A stretch of DNA of 64,000 nucleotides from Chitinophaga sp. S165 (lineage in GTDB: Bacteria; Bacteroidota; Bacteroidia; Chitinophagales; Chitinophagaceae): assembly GCF_003182155.1 (NCBI RefSeq), contig NZ_QGTG01000001.1, positions 1,366,839-1,430,838 of the forward strand. The letters run 5' to 3'. The translations under genes and the position numbers were made by a program. Shown here one piece after another: positions 26,376 to 35,490 of this stretch (position 1 is the stretch's first letter; each line of letters starts with the position of its first letter). Under the pieces are notes generated by a model. That model searched no databases. It saw only the letters and a program-made list of their open reading frames with translations, and was not told where the DNA came from.

Positions 26376-28271
26376 CTATATTAAACTTATCTCTGTGATG
26401 ATTGCATGCTGGTCTGTAGTAAATACGATTTCACGGCTCTCTTCCTTCAAACCATACAATGAAGAATAAACACCTGGCCGCTCTTCCTCCCTGATGATTT
26501 TCTTATCCGCATCCACTGCCCGCCAGTTGATCGCTTCCGGTAATGTAGTATGCCATAACTGATGCATTCTCATCTGCACCGGTTTATTCATGATGTAGTC
26601 TTCTACCTTCCACAACGGCTGTCCCTTTTTCTTTTTCACCACACGCCGGTGAATAATATCGGTCCCTGCATGCTGAAATGCCGATATGGTTCCCTCCCAT
26701 ATATACTCGTCTTTCTTTTCATACAACACCGCATTCCTGCATTGCGTCCAATTGTACCAGATAAAACGCGGACCTTTTTCCATCTGGTCAAAGTCTTCCA
26801 GCATCACGGTATTATGGGAGGCGGTTCCCATGAAATATCTCAGCGTCTGCTCGTTCGTATTGTATTTGTAGCTACCCGCATCTATCAGGACATTCTCACC
26901 TTTATACCATATATCAAGATGAAGATTATCTGCCTGTGAAGGCCTGTCGCGATGATTACCGCAACGCATGAACGTGAGCGTCTCTTCTTCCCTGCAGATG
27001 TAATAGCCGCCGTCAGGGTATATAAACAAGCCGTTCTGCCCTTCAGCAGCCAATTGCCTGTTCTCTCCCGGTATCTGTCCATACCAGTACACGTCCTCGT
27101 ACGTTTCAGGAAATCCAGGATCTACATCAAGTAAAGTGGCCAGTGCCTGTAACTGCGGCCGGTAATCACGATATTGCTGATTGTTGAGCGGAAAAAAAAG
27201 CGCGCCGTCATTGGCGCCATAATTAGGCAACCAGCCATCGCTGTCGTTCATGCAGGATCGCAGGAACCCTAGTGATTTCCGCGCCCTGTCTTTAACAGCC
27301 GAAGGGAACTCTTCTCCGTTCAACTTCGCCAGCCGGAACGCCCATGTTAAAAGCTGTATCACCACCCGGTGATAGTTCATTGAAAATTGCAGATAGGTCC
27401 CATCAGGATAGATCTGGTAAAGGATCTCCTGGATGAACCACTTTCTGCCGTTCTCCTTCCAGGTCTTTGCACCCGGAAAATCCGGGTATAAAAGTCCTCC
27501 GAGGTAAAGCGCCAGCGTTTCTGTAATTGCATGATTATTCCTGACAGCGATCCTTGAAAAGTTGATGTTCTCATAAACATGGTGCAGTTGCCAGTAAATG
27601 GCGTGTTGTATCTGTTCAAATACAGCCTCGGTCAGGTGCTCCGAATTACGGTAGTAATGTAATGCGAATGTCCAGTTCAAGATCCGCAGACTGATCTCCT
27701 GACTGCATTTATAATGAGGACCACAATTCACTTTATTGGCCTTTATCCAGGAAAGGATATCATTCAGCACAAATGGTGAACAGTCTACATTAAAATGATA
27801 GTCATACCGAATGATATCATACAGGTAAGCGAACCTAGCCTTTTCCCATACAAATTTGATGTCCCCTGCCTCTCTTGAATAATCATTTATTTCCGTCCAG
27901 TGTTTATCTGCCTCATAAACGAAACCACTATCCGGATTTTTCATCCAGTTATAATCCAAGCCGAGGTTAGCTACCTTTCCGTTAAAAAGGGACAGTTTAC
28001 CTTCTCTTATCATTTCGTAACGGGCAGCGATGACGGCATCAGGATGCCTGGGTACTTTCAGTTCATCCTTACTGCTGAAGAAAAACTTCGCATCCTGGTT
28101 CTTCCAACGCTCCAGCGACAGATATTTTGTTATAGCCGGGGCTTCCGGGAAACGTTTTTTAAGACGTCCTGTTCTTCTGTTCAGTTCATAGACCGAGCGA
28201 AAAGCAATATACTTCCACCCCATGTTATGCGCCACTTTCACGCTTTTCTGCAAGATTCTCCAGGTGCTCAT
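26376..28271 (-). CDS. heparinase II/III-family protein (polysaccharide lyase fold)
   Basis: 631 residues. The N-terminal alpha/alpha toroid region (LRILNWTFALHYYRNSEHLT, AVRNNHAITETLALYLGGLL, ERLL-like helices) carries the Asn-His of the lyase family at NNHAITE. The C-terminal beta-sandwich carries SQADNLHLDIWYKGENVLID and SHNTVMLEDFDQ. Heparinase II/III enzymes cleave uronic-acid polysaccharides by beta-elimination. No signal peptide is evident, so it may act in the cytoplasm or be exported unusually. Embedded in the operon (4-bp overlap with the epimerase upstream), it fits a polymer that contains uronic acid, as the sugar dehydrogenase also suggests. Other members modify rather than degrade glycans. 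Confidence 0.85.
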   Translation of the reverse strand: MSTWRILQKSVKVAHNMGWKYIAFRSVYELNRRTGRLKKRFPEAPAITKYLSLERWKNQDAKFFFSSKDELKVPRHPDAVIAARYEMIREGKLSLFNGKVANLGLDYNWMKNPDSGFVYEADKHWTEINDYSREAGDIKFVWEKARFAYLYDIIRYDYHFNVDCSPFVLNDILSWIKANKVNCGPHYKCSQEISLRILNWTFALHYYRNSEHLTEAVFEQIQHAIYWQLHHVYENINFSRIAVRNNHAITETLALYLGGLLYPDFPGAKTWKENGRKWFIQEILYQIYPDGTYLQFSMNYHRVVIQLLTWAFRLAKLNGEEFPSAVKDRARKSLGFLRSCMNDSDGWLPNYGANDGALFFPLNNQQYRDYRPQLQALATLLDVDPGFPETYEDVYWYGQIPGENRQLAAEGQNGLFIYPDGGYYICREEETLTFMRCGNHRDRPSQADNLHLDIWYKGENVLIDAGSYKYNTNEQTLRYFMGTASHNTVMLEDFDQMEKGPRFIWYNWTQCRNAVLYEKKDEYIWEGTISAFQHAGTDIIHRRVVKKKKGQPLWKVEDYIMNKPVQMRMHQLWHTTLPEAINWRAVDADKKIIREEERPGVYSSLYGLKEESREIVFTTDQHAIITEISLI

Positions 28272-29386
28272 ATCACAGCGCTGTGTTTTTGTGTAACAGC
28301 GAACAATTCAATTAATTTCTTAATAATACGTTCTGCTGCATGTCCATCCCATAAAGGCGGAATGCTTCCCTTTTTCCATTCACCATTGAACAATTTCTCC
28401 ATTGCAGGTTGTAATGCTCTGGGATCTGTACCTAACAGTTCATTGGTACCCAATGTGCATGTTTCCGGCCTTTCGGTGGAATCTCTCAATGTCATACAGG
28501 GTACTCCCATTACAGTAGTTTCTTCTGTAATACCGCCCGAATCAGTAATCACCGCTTTTGCATTTTCCACGAGATAATTAAACTCAAGATATCCCAGTGG
28601 TTCTACCAGGTGAAGGTTCGGATATGATACTCCTATATTCTCCAGATTTTTCGCGGTGCGTGGATGTACGGGGAAGATCACAGGCAGTCCGTGACTATTG
28701 TTCATAATCTCCCTTATCAGCAATGCCAGGTTCTTTTCCCCGTCCACATTCGCAGGCCTGTGCAAGGTCATTACGAGATACTGCTGCGGCTTCAGCCCTG
28801 CGCTTTCAAAGATCGCGGGAGCTACAAAGCGGCTCCGCTGCTTCAGCAGGGTATCGATCATGGTATTGCCGACAAAGATGATCTGTTCATCTGTTTTTCC
28901 CTCCCGTTGCAGGTTAGTATTGGCGATATCGGATGTTGTAAAGAAATAGTCAGTGATCGCATCTGTCACCATCCTGTTGATCTCTTCCGGCATCGTGATG
29001 TCGCCGGAACGGATGCCAGCTTCCACATGCGCCACTTTCACCATCAGTTTCTTGGCCACGATGGAACAGGCAAGCGTGGATGTCACGTCGCCTACTACCA
29101 ATACCAGATCAGAACGATGTTCTGTAAGCTCCTTTTCGAAACGTACCATGATGTTCGCTGTCTGCTCCGCCTGGGAACCTCCTCCTGCTTCCAGGTTAGC
29201 ATGTGGTTCAGGTATACCCAGCTGCTCGAAGAAAGACTGACTCATATTCTTATCATAATGCTGACCTGTATGTACCAGCCGGTAATTTATTTCATACCCT
29301 TGTTGCTGCTTCTCCTGGATCGCGGCAATAATGGGCGCTATCTTCATAAAATTGGGCCTGGCTCCGGCTATTAATGTAATTTTCAT
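28268..29386 (-). CDS. WecB-like UDP-N-acetylhexosamine 2-epimerase, divergent subfamily
   Basis: 372 residues, non-hydrolysing UDP-GlcNAc 2-epimerase fold: KITLIAGARPNFMKIAPI, RLVHTGQHYDKNMSQSFFEQ, VVGDVTSTLACSIVAKK, VAHVEAGIRSGDITMPEE, VITDSGGITEETTVMG, and TLRDSTERPET with its conserved Arg. It is clearly different from the second epimerase at 39860, so the two probably act on different UDP-sugars; the ARPNFMK form resembles epimerases for diacetamido or uronate sugars, an inference. It overlaps the heparinase-like gene by 4 bp and is 52 bp from the bi-domain oxidoreductase. Confidence 0.88.
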   Translation of the reverse strand: MKITLIAGARPNFMKIAPIIAAIQEKQQQGYEINYRLVHTGQHYDKNMSQSFFEQLGIPEPHANLEAGGGSQAEQTANIMVRFEKELTEHRSDLVLVVGDVTSTLACSIVAKKLMVKVAHVEAGIRSGDITMPEEINRMVTDAITDYFFTTSDIANTNLQREGKTDEQIIFVGNTMIDTLLKQRSRFVAPAIFESAGLKPQQYLVMTLHRPANVDGEKNLALLIREIMNNSHGLPVIFPVHPRTAKNLENIGVSYPNLHLVEPLGYLEFNYLVENAKAVITDSGGITEETTVMGVPCMTLRDSTERPETCTLGTNELLGTDPRALQPAMEKLFNGEWKKGSIPPLWDGHAAERIIKKLIELFAVTQKHSAVI

Positions 29387-29438
29387 TCCCTGATGTTTAG
29401 CTCAATTAAAAGTTATGCAACGTAAACACACTTACTGT

Positions 29439-31604
29439 TTATTGAAGTACAGCCACGGGCTCAGCTACGGATGGTTCTGCGGCCTTTACACGGTCCAGTC
29501 TTACCCATCCGCCCTGCTGCAGGCTTTTTATAGCAGCAAAGCTGGCGTATGTTGTATTCACAATTTCATCAAACGGTATCAAAGGCGCACCTCCATCCCT
29601 TACACTATTTATCAGCGCCTGGAATTGCCCTTTGTGGCCCTTGTCCATTGTGGTCTTCAGTTTTGAAAACCCTTTGAAACCATAACCGGTGGTCTGTTTG
29701 TAATTATCGATAATAGCGGTCCTATCCTGTGAGTACACTTCTATCCGCTCTTTGGAATAAGCCTTTGAGCCATTCGAGAAGTAGTTGATCACACCGGTCG
29801 ACCCGTTTTCATATTGCAGTAATATCGAAGCGTTATCCGTATTCTCTGCAGGATTGATGCCCATCGCGTTCATACAAACACCGATCACCTTACTACCTGT
29901 CAGGTAAGTGATAAGGTCAATGAAATGACAGGCTTCTCCCACAATACGGCCACCACCTACTTTCATATCATGTACCCATACATTCGGCGGAATAGCCCCG
30001 GCGTTCATGGTAGCAATAACGTTCATCTGCGTATCACCGACGAGCTGTTTTACCTTCTGTACATGAGGTGAAAACCTTCTGTTGAAACCTACTGTCAATG
30101 ATACGGAACCATCATATGCAGCAATAATCTGTTCAAGTTCATCTTCATTCAACGCCAGCGGCTTCTCTACAAACACGTGTTTCCCAGCAGCCAATGCTTT
30201 CAGCACCATCGCGGCGTGCGTATTATGACGTGTCGTGATCATTACCCCATCTGTCTCTTTATCTTTTAATATCTCCTGATAATCTGTCGTACTAAGCGCA
30301 ATCTTATGCTTCTTCGCGAGCGCAGTTCCGGTCAGACCGCCTGCACTGGCAATATATTTTATGTCCGCTTTGGCCTTTTCCAACGCAGGTAACATCGTCA
30401 TCTTGGTAAAATTACCGGCGCCGATAATGCCCCATACACCTCTCTTTCCTGCAAATGAAGCAGCGGACGCCACACGGATCACCTTCTGTTCATCAGGGTT
30501 CTCCCTGTACAAAAGAATAGAGGCAATAGAACGGCTCTGTCCAATACTGCCATATACTTTATCATATTCATCCAACGGTACTCTTTCGGATATCAGGGAT
30601 GCTACATCCAGTTTTCCGGAAGAGATGGACTGCAGGATGGCTTCGAAATTCCTTTTTTCCGTCCATCTCACATAAGGCAGCGGATAATCAATACCGCGCT
30701 GTTCATAGTCTTCATCATATCTTCCCGGTCCATAAGAACAGGAGACCTGGAACGTCAGTTCTTTTTCGTAGAACTCTGCCCTGCTGATGTTTAGTCCTAT
30801 TACACCTACCAGGATGATCCTTCCCCGTTTCCGGCTCATTCTGGCCGCTTGTGATATGATCTCATCTGTTTTGGCGGATGCAGTGATGATCACGCCATCA
30901 GCACCTTTTCCATGCGTTTCATCCAGTACGGATTTAACCACGTCAGCGCCTTCTCTGGGATTAATACCTATAATACCTTTCTTTCTCGCCAATGCGATCT
31001 TTTCGACGTCCAGGTCAATCCCGATCACTTTACAACCATTCGCTAACAATAGCTCGGCAGTGATCATACCGATCAGTCCCAATCCTATTACAACAATGGT
31101 CTCTCCCAATGTAGGATTACAAAGACGGATACCCTGCAGTCCTATAGAACCGATCACTGTAAATGCCGCTTCATCGTCAGAGACATTTGCAGGAATAGCT
31201 GCCACCAGGTTCTGTGGCACACACACAATTTCAGCGTGCGGCCCGTTAGACGCAACCCTGTCTCCGGTTTTAAATTCACTGACACCTTCTCCCACACCTA
31301 TCACTCTTCCCACATTACAATAACCCAATGGAAGCGGTTGCGCCAGTTTATTGAATACAGCGTCTAAAGTAGGCATCAGTCCTTCAGTTCTGATCTTGTC
31401 CAATACTTCTTTCACTCTCTCGGGTTGTTGTCTGGCCTTTTGTACAAGGTTGGCTTTACCAAATTCCACTAACATTCTTTCAGTACCCAATGAGACAAGA
31501 CTTCTCGTTGTTCTGATCAGCACTTGTCCCCTCGCTATCTGGGGAGCAGGTACTTCTTCAAGTATTGTCTCACCTGTCTTGAATGATTGAATTAGTTGTT
31601 TCAT
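29439..31604 (-). CDS. bi-domain oxidoreductase: zinc-type alcohol dehydrogenase fused to Gfo/Idh/MocA
   Basis: 721 residues in two enzymes. Residues 1-345 form a medium-chain dehydrogenase/reductase (GYCNVGRVIGVGEGVSEFKTGDRV, then the Rossmann motif VIGLGLIGMITAELLLANG). From about residue 390 to 700 comes a Gfo/Idh/MocA domain (WGIIGAGNFTKMTMLPAL, HVFVEKPLALNEDEL with the conserved EKP, GEACHFIDLITYL). This fusion recurs in exopolysaccharide clusters, usually next to heparinase-like and GT4 genes; its reaction is not established, but a redox step on a nucleotide sugar is likely. It lies 3 bp from the glycosyltransferase upstream. Confidence 0.88.
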   Translation of the reverse strand: MKQLIQSFKTGETILEEVPAPQIARGQVLIRTTRSLVSLGTERMLVEFGKANLVQKARQQPERVKEVLDKIRTEGLMPTLDAVFNKLAQPLPLGYCNVGRVIGVGEGVSEFKTGDRVASNGPHAEIVCVPQNLVAAIPANVSDDEAAFTVIGSIGLQGIRLCNPTLGETIVVIGLGLIGMITAELLLANGCKVIGIDLDVEKIALARKKGIIGINPREGADVVKSVLDETHGKGADGVIITASAKTDEIISQAARMSRKRGRIILVGVIGLNISRAEFYEKELTFQVSCSYGPGRYDEDYEQRGIDYPLPYVRWTEKRNFEAILQSISSGKLDVASLISERVPLDEYDKVYGSIGQSRSIASILLYRENPDEQKVIRVASAASFAGKRGVWGIIGAGNFTKMTMLPALEKAKADIKYIASAGGLTGTALAKKHKIALSTTDYQEILKDKETDGVMITTRHNTHAAMVLKALAAGKHVFVEKPLALNEDELEQIIAAYDGSVSLTVGFNRRFSPHVQKVKQLVGDTQMNVIATMNAGAIPPNVWVHDMKVGGGRIVGEACHFIDLITYLTGSKVIGVCMNAMGINPAENTDNASILLQYENGSTGVINYFSNGSKAYSKERIEVYSQDRTAIIDNYKQTTGYGFKGFSKLKTTMDKGHKGQFQALINSVRDGGAPLIPFDEIVNTTYASFAAIKSLQQGGWVRLDRVKAAEPSVAEPVAVLQ

Positions 31605-31607
31605 ATT

Positions 31608-32600
31608 CTATTTTAAAAAATCTACAATTTCCCTGATCTTATTTTCAACTACGAGCGTTGTAGCCCGCAGATCATCTCCTGTCAGCACCTTCGCTATCGC
31701 ATCGGCTATTGAATGCGGATCCAGCGGATCGAATACAAGTGTCGGATTAACCACTTCGAAAACATAAGGCAAATCAGATGCCACAACATCACATCCGCAT
31801 TTCACTGCTTCGATCAGTCCTAATCCGAAACTTTCACATAAAGAAGGATACACGAGGTACTTATGTTGGCTATACAGATCATAGGCATTTACGAACCCGT
31901 GATTAACTATTTTCAGACCTTTGCTTTTATATGTATCGATCGTGTTGATCATCTCACCATAGTTATCCGTAACTGTCAGATGCAGTTCGGGGAACATATT
32001 TCTTTCTGCCAGAATATTCCATGCCTCCAACAGGTTCTTATGGTTCTTATGTGTATTACCATTGCTGATGAATACAAAAGACTCTTTTCTACTTTCATAT
32101 ACATCGCATTCCTCCACATAGTAGAATGGTGCTACCAGTACCTTTCCCGCCTTTATGCCTTGCTGTTGCAGTAATGTTTTCACTTCATCTGTCTGCACAA
32201 TAAAGCTATCTGTGTTCCTGCTCAGGAAAGTGATCAGTTTCCCTTTGATCCTTTTCATTGTCTTCTCTTTAAACCCATAGTTGGCCGGATAACTGAAAAG
32301 AGAGACATTATGAAAATAAGTAAAGACCTTTGCGTCCAGTCGTATCGTTGGCGGCAGATTACCAAAGCAGAGCACCTTTTTAAACTTTTTGCTGTGTTGT
32401 CTGTAAAAACGGTGCCGCTCTATCAGCGATCCCTTAATAAAGTGTTTACGATCTTTTGCAATAAATTCAAACTGTCCACTGCACCTGTCATCGAATAAAT
32501 AAAAACAGTCCAGTCCTTCCTTACTGATCTCTGATACGAGATAATCCAGCAGGACCTTACCTCCGCTATTATTAATAAAAACTGCGTCTAATAATATCAT
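31608..32600 (-). CDS. GT4-like glycosyltransferase
   Basis: 330 residues, GT-B type with a short N-terminal domain. The C-terminal domain shows ESFVFISNGNTHKNHKNLLEAWN, LHLTVTDNYGEM, LKIVNHGFV and YPSLCESFGLGLIEAVKCGCDVV, the last carrying the conserved donor-site Glu residues of GT4. The donor and acceptor cannot be read. Cytoplasmic, one of five transferases in the operon, which suggests a repeat unit of about five or six sugars. It is 28 bp after the next glycosyltransferase and 3 bp before the bi-domain oxidoreductase. Confidence 0.85.
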   Translation of the reverse strand: MILLDAVFINNSGGKVLLDYLVSEISKEGLDCFYLFDDRCSGQFEFIAKDRKHFIKGSLIERHRFYRQHSKKFKKVLCFGNLPPTIRLDAKVFTYFHNVSLFSYPANYGFKEKTMKRIKGKLITFLSRNTDSFIVQTDEVKTLLQQQGIKAGKVLVAPFYYVEECDVYESRKESFVFISNGNTHKNHKNLLEAWNILAERNMFPELHLTVTDNYGEMINTIDTYKSKGLKIVNHGFVNAYDLYSQHKYLVYPSLCESFGLGLIEAVKCGCDVVASDLPYVFEVVNPTLVFDPLDPHSIADAIAKVLTGDDLRATTLVVENKIREIVDFLK

Positions 32601-32628
32601 TTGTGTCTCTATTTGATGCCTCGGGAAA

Positions 32629-33753
32629 CTATGCTTCCATCTTCTTTCTCCATGGCGCCCGTGGCACAGTTCCTCCTTGATATACGCTCTTCACTATGTC
32701 CAGGAAATAGTCCGCCGCATGTTCGCCTGAAAGACATTCAGACCATGAGCGGATCTTTGTCCGGATACTTTCCACTGTTTTCCCTGCCCTGATGCGCCCG
32801 TCTATCTCATCTGCAAGCCTGTCCACATCTCCTGCCTTTATTACTGTACTGTAATTGTGCTCTCCTAGCAACACCGACGCCCCGCAATGGTCTGTACAGA
32901 TCACAGGCGTACCTTGTATGAGCGCCTCGTTTACAACGGCGCCCCAGCCTTCTTTCAATATGCTCGGCAATACAAACAGATCATGTTCTCCTATCAGTGC
33001 CCTGATCTTCTCATTACCTTCAAACCCGGAAAATCTTACATTACGTGCAGCCAGTTCTTCCGCCAGCCCTTTTAGTGTAGGATATTCCGGCCCCTCACCT
33101 ACGATGTTCAGTTCAATATCTTCCCGCTTTAACCTGGACCACGCCTGAACCAGCGTATGCAGGCCTTTTGCCGGCAGCAGTGAGCCTGCGTACATCACTT
33201 TGAAAGGACCGTACTTATCGGCGGTAACAGGCGGCATATCCTGAACGAAGTAGCCCCATTCAAAGAGCTTTTCCCTCTTATATCCGGCCTTGCTGTATAC
33301 TTCCATTCCCTTATTGCCGATGGCCAGGATAAAGTCTATTTTTTTACCATATTGCTGCCGCTGATAAATACTGCGAACATATCTGAGCTTGCCCTTTAGT
33401 CCCAGCCAGTCATATGGTTCGGCCATAATTCCCAGATGAAGACCATGTTTTATCACATACGAAAAAGCATTTTTAAAATGCGGTTCCCTGTCAAATCCAC
33501 TGAAAATATGCACCGTATCTCTGTCTGAAGCTTCCAATATCTCATTGATCGTCGCCTCGTCCGGCGCTACCACAAGCCTCGTACGTCCCATATCGGGTAC
33601 CTTCCAGCCCATCTTCTGCCTCTTCTCGTCCATTGCAGTAACTGCCACCAATGTAACTTCCACCTGCGCTCTCAGAGAAAGGCAATGCAAGAAGCAGGAC
33701 TGGTGAAAGCTGACCATATTCTGCCAGAAAACGAACTTTTTACTGGTTGACAT
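32629..33753 (-). CDS. GT4-type glycosyltransferase
   Basis: 374 residues. GT-B fold with FKVMYAGSLLPAKGLHTLVQAW, LNIVGEGPEYPTLKGLAEEL, VRFSGFEGNEKIRALIGEHD and the donor-binding region FVLPSILKEGWGAVVNEALI. A Gly-Trp-Gly in place of the usual Glu-Gly-Phe-Gly is a common variation. The ATG at 33753 (MSTSKKFVFWQN) is chosen over an upstream in-frame GTG at 33789 because it gives a normal N-terminus and a 14-bp overlap with the polymerase gene. The sugar transferred is unknown. Confidence 0.86.
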   Translation of the reverse strand: MSTSKKFVFWQNMVSFHQSCFLHCLSLRAQVEVTLVAVTAMDEKRQKMGWKVPDMGRTRLVVAPDEATINEILEASDRDTVHIFSGFDREPHFKNAFSYVIKHGLHLGIMAEPYDWLGLKGKLRYVRSIYQRQQYGKKIDFILAIGNKGMEVYSKAGYKREKLFEWGYFVQDMPPVTADKYGPFKVMYAGSLLPAKGLHTLVQAWSRLKREDIELNIVGEGPEYPTLKGLAEELAARNVRFSGFEGNEKIRALIGEHDLFVLPSILKEGWGAVVNEALIQGTPVICTDHCGASVLLGEHNYSTVIKAGDVDRLADEIDGRIRAGKTVESIRTKIRSWSECLSGEHAADYFLDIVKSVYQGGTVPRAPWRKKMEA

Positions 33754-34972
33754 GAGCGAAACTTTTTTGCGCCTGATGCAGTTCGACACGCGACTTTATA
33801 TAATACTCAAACTGAATATTCGCGAGGCAACACCAAAACAGACTGGTCATCAATTCATTGATCCCAACCAGGTACGACTCTACAAAAGCCGCAATCAGAA
33901 TACTTGTAACAATGAAGAAATAAGTACGCATTTCTTCCTTTTTATGTTTGAAAAAGTCAATCAGATAAATGGCATAGTTCCAGAACATCATCAAAACGAA
34001 AATACCAGCAAACAGTATCCCCATCATAATGCCCAGTCCCAGGTAACCATTATGCGGATTACTCACGATATTTGCACTGCTGAACTTAGGATCGGTCCAT
34101 CCGTACCTCGCCAGTCCATGTCCTCCCATCAGTTCATCCAGGAATGTTTTTATACCCCAGGTATAAGCGTGGTCCCTGTTAGAGAACATACTCTCCTTTC
34201 CGCTAATGCTAGACACCATCCTGGCAATAGCGTTAGAAGAGTTCATATCGCTGAAATAAGGGATGATATAAGGCAAGAGCAACAGCACAGGTAACAACAG
34301 CAACAAATACTTGTATACCGGCATTTTCCTGAGATCTGAAAAGAATAACGCTATCACAAATACAACAAGAGCGGCTCTCGATCCCGTCATAAAAATCACG
34401 TAGCCCAGATAGATCATCATCGGTAAAGAAATGTACCGCTTGAAAAACTTATTCTGCAGAATGATCCCGAACGCAATAGCGGCGAGTGTTCCCGCACTGT
34501 TTGCGTTCTTAAAACCAAAGCTCAGCCTGAACGTTTCCGAATCGATCGTTTGTGAAAATGTACCGTACACACATGAAAGGAAAATTACTACTGCGGTCCA
34601 CTTTAAGCACTGTTGTTTATACTCATCCGTATTGAGGGCCATAAACAAAGCGAACAGCAGGAATAACAGCACCTTTGATATCAGGTAGACCAATGATTCA
34701 TCCTTTACAGGATCGAGAAAAATAAAGTAAACCGTAAAGCATAATGTCAATGCCGTAAAAAGCCGGAATTGCACAAACAATGAGAAGACCTTCTCCCTTT
34801 TCAAAAAGAAAAGAAAGAACACCAGCCCCACCATTACCGGTATGAGCAAAACATCTCCATTAATAAAGCTAAGATGAGCATACTTCAATGCGAAGTTCAG
34901 GAGCATGAACAGGATAAAGATCACATTCACTCCATTTTTAACAAAACTCCGTATACTCAGGCTTTTTCCCAT
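33740..34972 (-). CDS. O-antigen ligase/polymerase (Wzy-like) membrane protein
   Basis: 410 residues with about ten to eleven hydrophobic helices and one large external loop (roughly residues 215-290), the layout of Wzy/WaaL proteins. The Wzy_C-like region contains RDHAYTWGIKTFLDELMGGHG and SNPHNGYLGLGIMMG, whose His and Arg are typical of O-antigen ligase family loops. In a Wzx/Wzy pathway it would join lipid-linked repeat units on the periplasmic face of the inner membrane. Overlaps the acetyltransferase upstream by 16 bp and the glycosyltransferase downstream by 14 bp. Sequence identity in this family is always low, so the exact role rests on context. Confidence 0.82.
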   Translation of the reverse strand: MGKSLSIRSFVKNGVNVIFILFMLLNFALKYAHLSFINGDVLLIPVMVGLVFFLFFLKREKVFSLFVQFRLFTALTLCFTVYFIFLDPVKDESLVYLISKVLLFLLFALFMALNTDEYKQQCLKWTAVVIFLSCVYGTFSQTIDSETFRLSFGFKNANSAGTLAAIAFGIILQNKFFKRYISLPMMIYLGYVIFMTGSRAALVVFVIALFFSDLRKMPVYKYLLLLLPVLLLLPYIIPYFSDMNSSNAIARMVSSISGKESMFSNRDHAYTWGIKTFLDELMGGHGLARYGWTDPKFSSANIVSNPHNGYLGLGIMMGILFAGIFVLMMFWNYAIYLIDFFKHKKEEMRTYFFIVTSILIAAFVESYLVGINELMTSLFWCCLANIQFEYYIKSRVELHQAQKSFAHVNQ

Positions 34973-35490
34973 ATCTTCAGTACGTTATCGTATTTCTTAA
35001 TAATCTTCGCCGGATTCCCTGCTACTACGCTATAGTCCGGAACATCCCTTGTTACAACAGATCCTGCGCCGATAATAGCCCGGTTGCCTATTGTAACGCC
35101 GCCCAGTATTGTAGCGCCTATACCTACCCATACACCGTTACCTATAACGATGTCCTTGCCAAATCCTTCTCCTGCCATTTTCTCCCCGTCCGGATCAAGT
35201 TCATGCGTACCTGTAACAAGCGTAACCTTTGAAGAAATGTCACAGTCTTTCCCAATCCTGATCGTGCTGTCAATAGCACCTACCAGGAACGTATCTTCAC
35301 CGATAAATGTATTATCGCCTACATGCAGGTCAAATGGTCCCAATATCTTTAGTCCCATCATTCTGACATTTGTTCCGAGATCAGCTCCTGCAAACGCCAG
35401 CAATTTTCTCTTCAGATCAAACATGCGCGTTGGCGGCAAAGAGCGGATCATCTTATTGATTATATATAGTCTACCTGGTTTCAGGCTCAT
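34957..35490 (-). CDS. left-handed beta-helix acetyltransferase
   Basis: 177 residues, hexapeptide-repeat acyltransferase (CatB/WbbJ-like). The repeats run from about residue 40 to 165: GTNVRMMGLKILGPFDLHVG, IGKDCDISSKVTLVTGTHEL with the catalytic His, NGVWVGIGATILGGVTIG, NRAIIGAGSVVTRDVPDYSVVAGNPAK. It probably O- or N-acetylates a sugar in the repeat unit; a serine acetyltransferase role is unlikely because it lacks the N-terminal helical domain. It overlaps the glycosyltransferase upstream by 4 bp. Confidence 0.87.
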   Translation of the reverse strand: MSLKPGRLYIINKMIRSLPPTRMFDLKRKLLAFAGADLGTNVRMMGLKILGPFDLHVGDNTFIGEDTFLVGAIDSTIRIGKDCDISSKVTLVTGTHELDPDGEKMAGEGFGKDIVIGNGVWVGIGATILGGVTIGNRAIIGAGSVVTRDVPDYSVVAGNPAKIIKKYDNVLKIWEKA

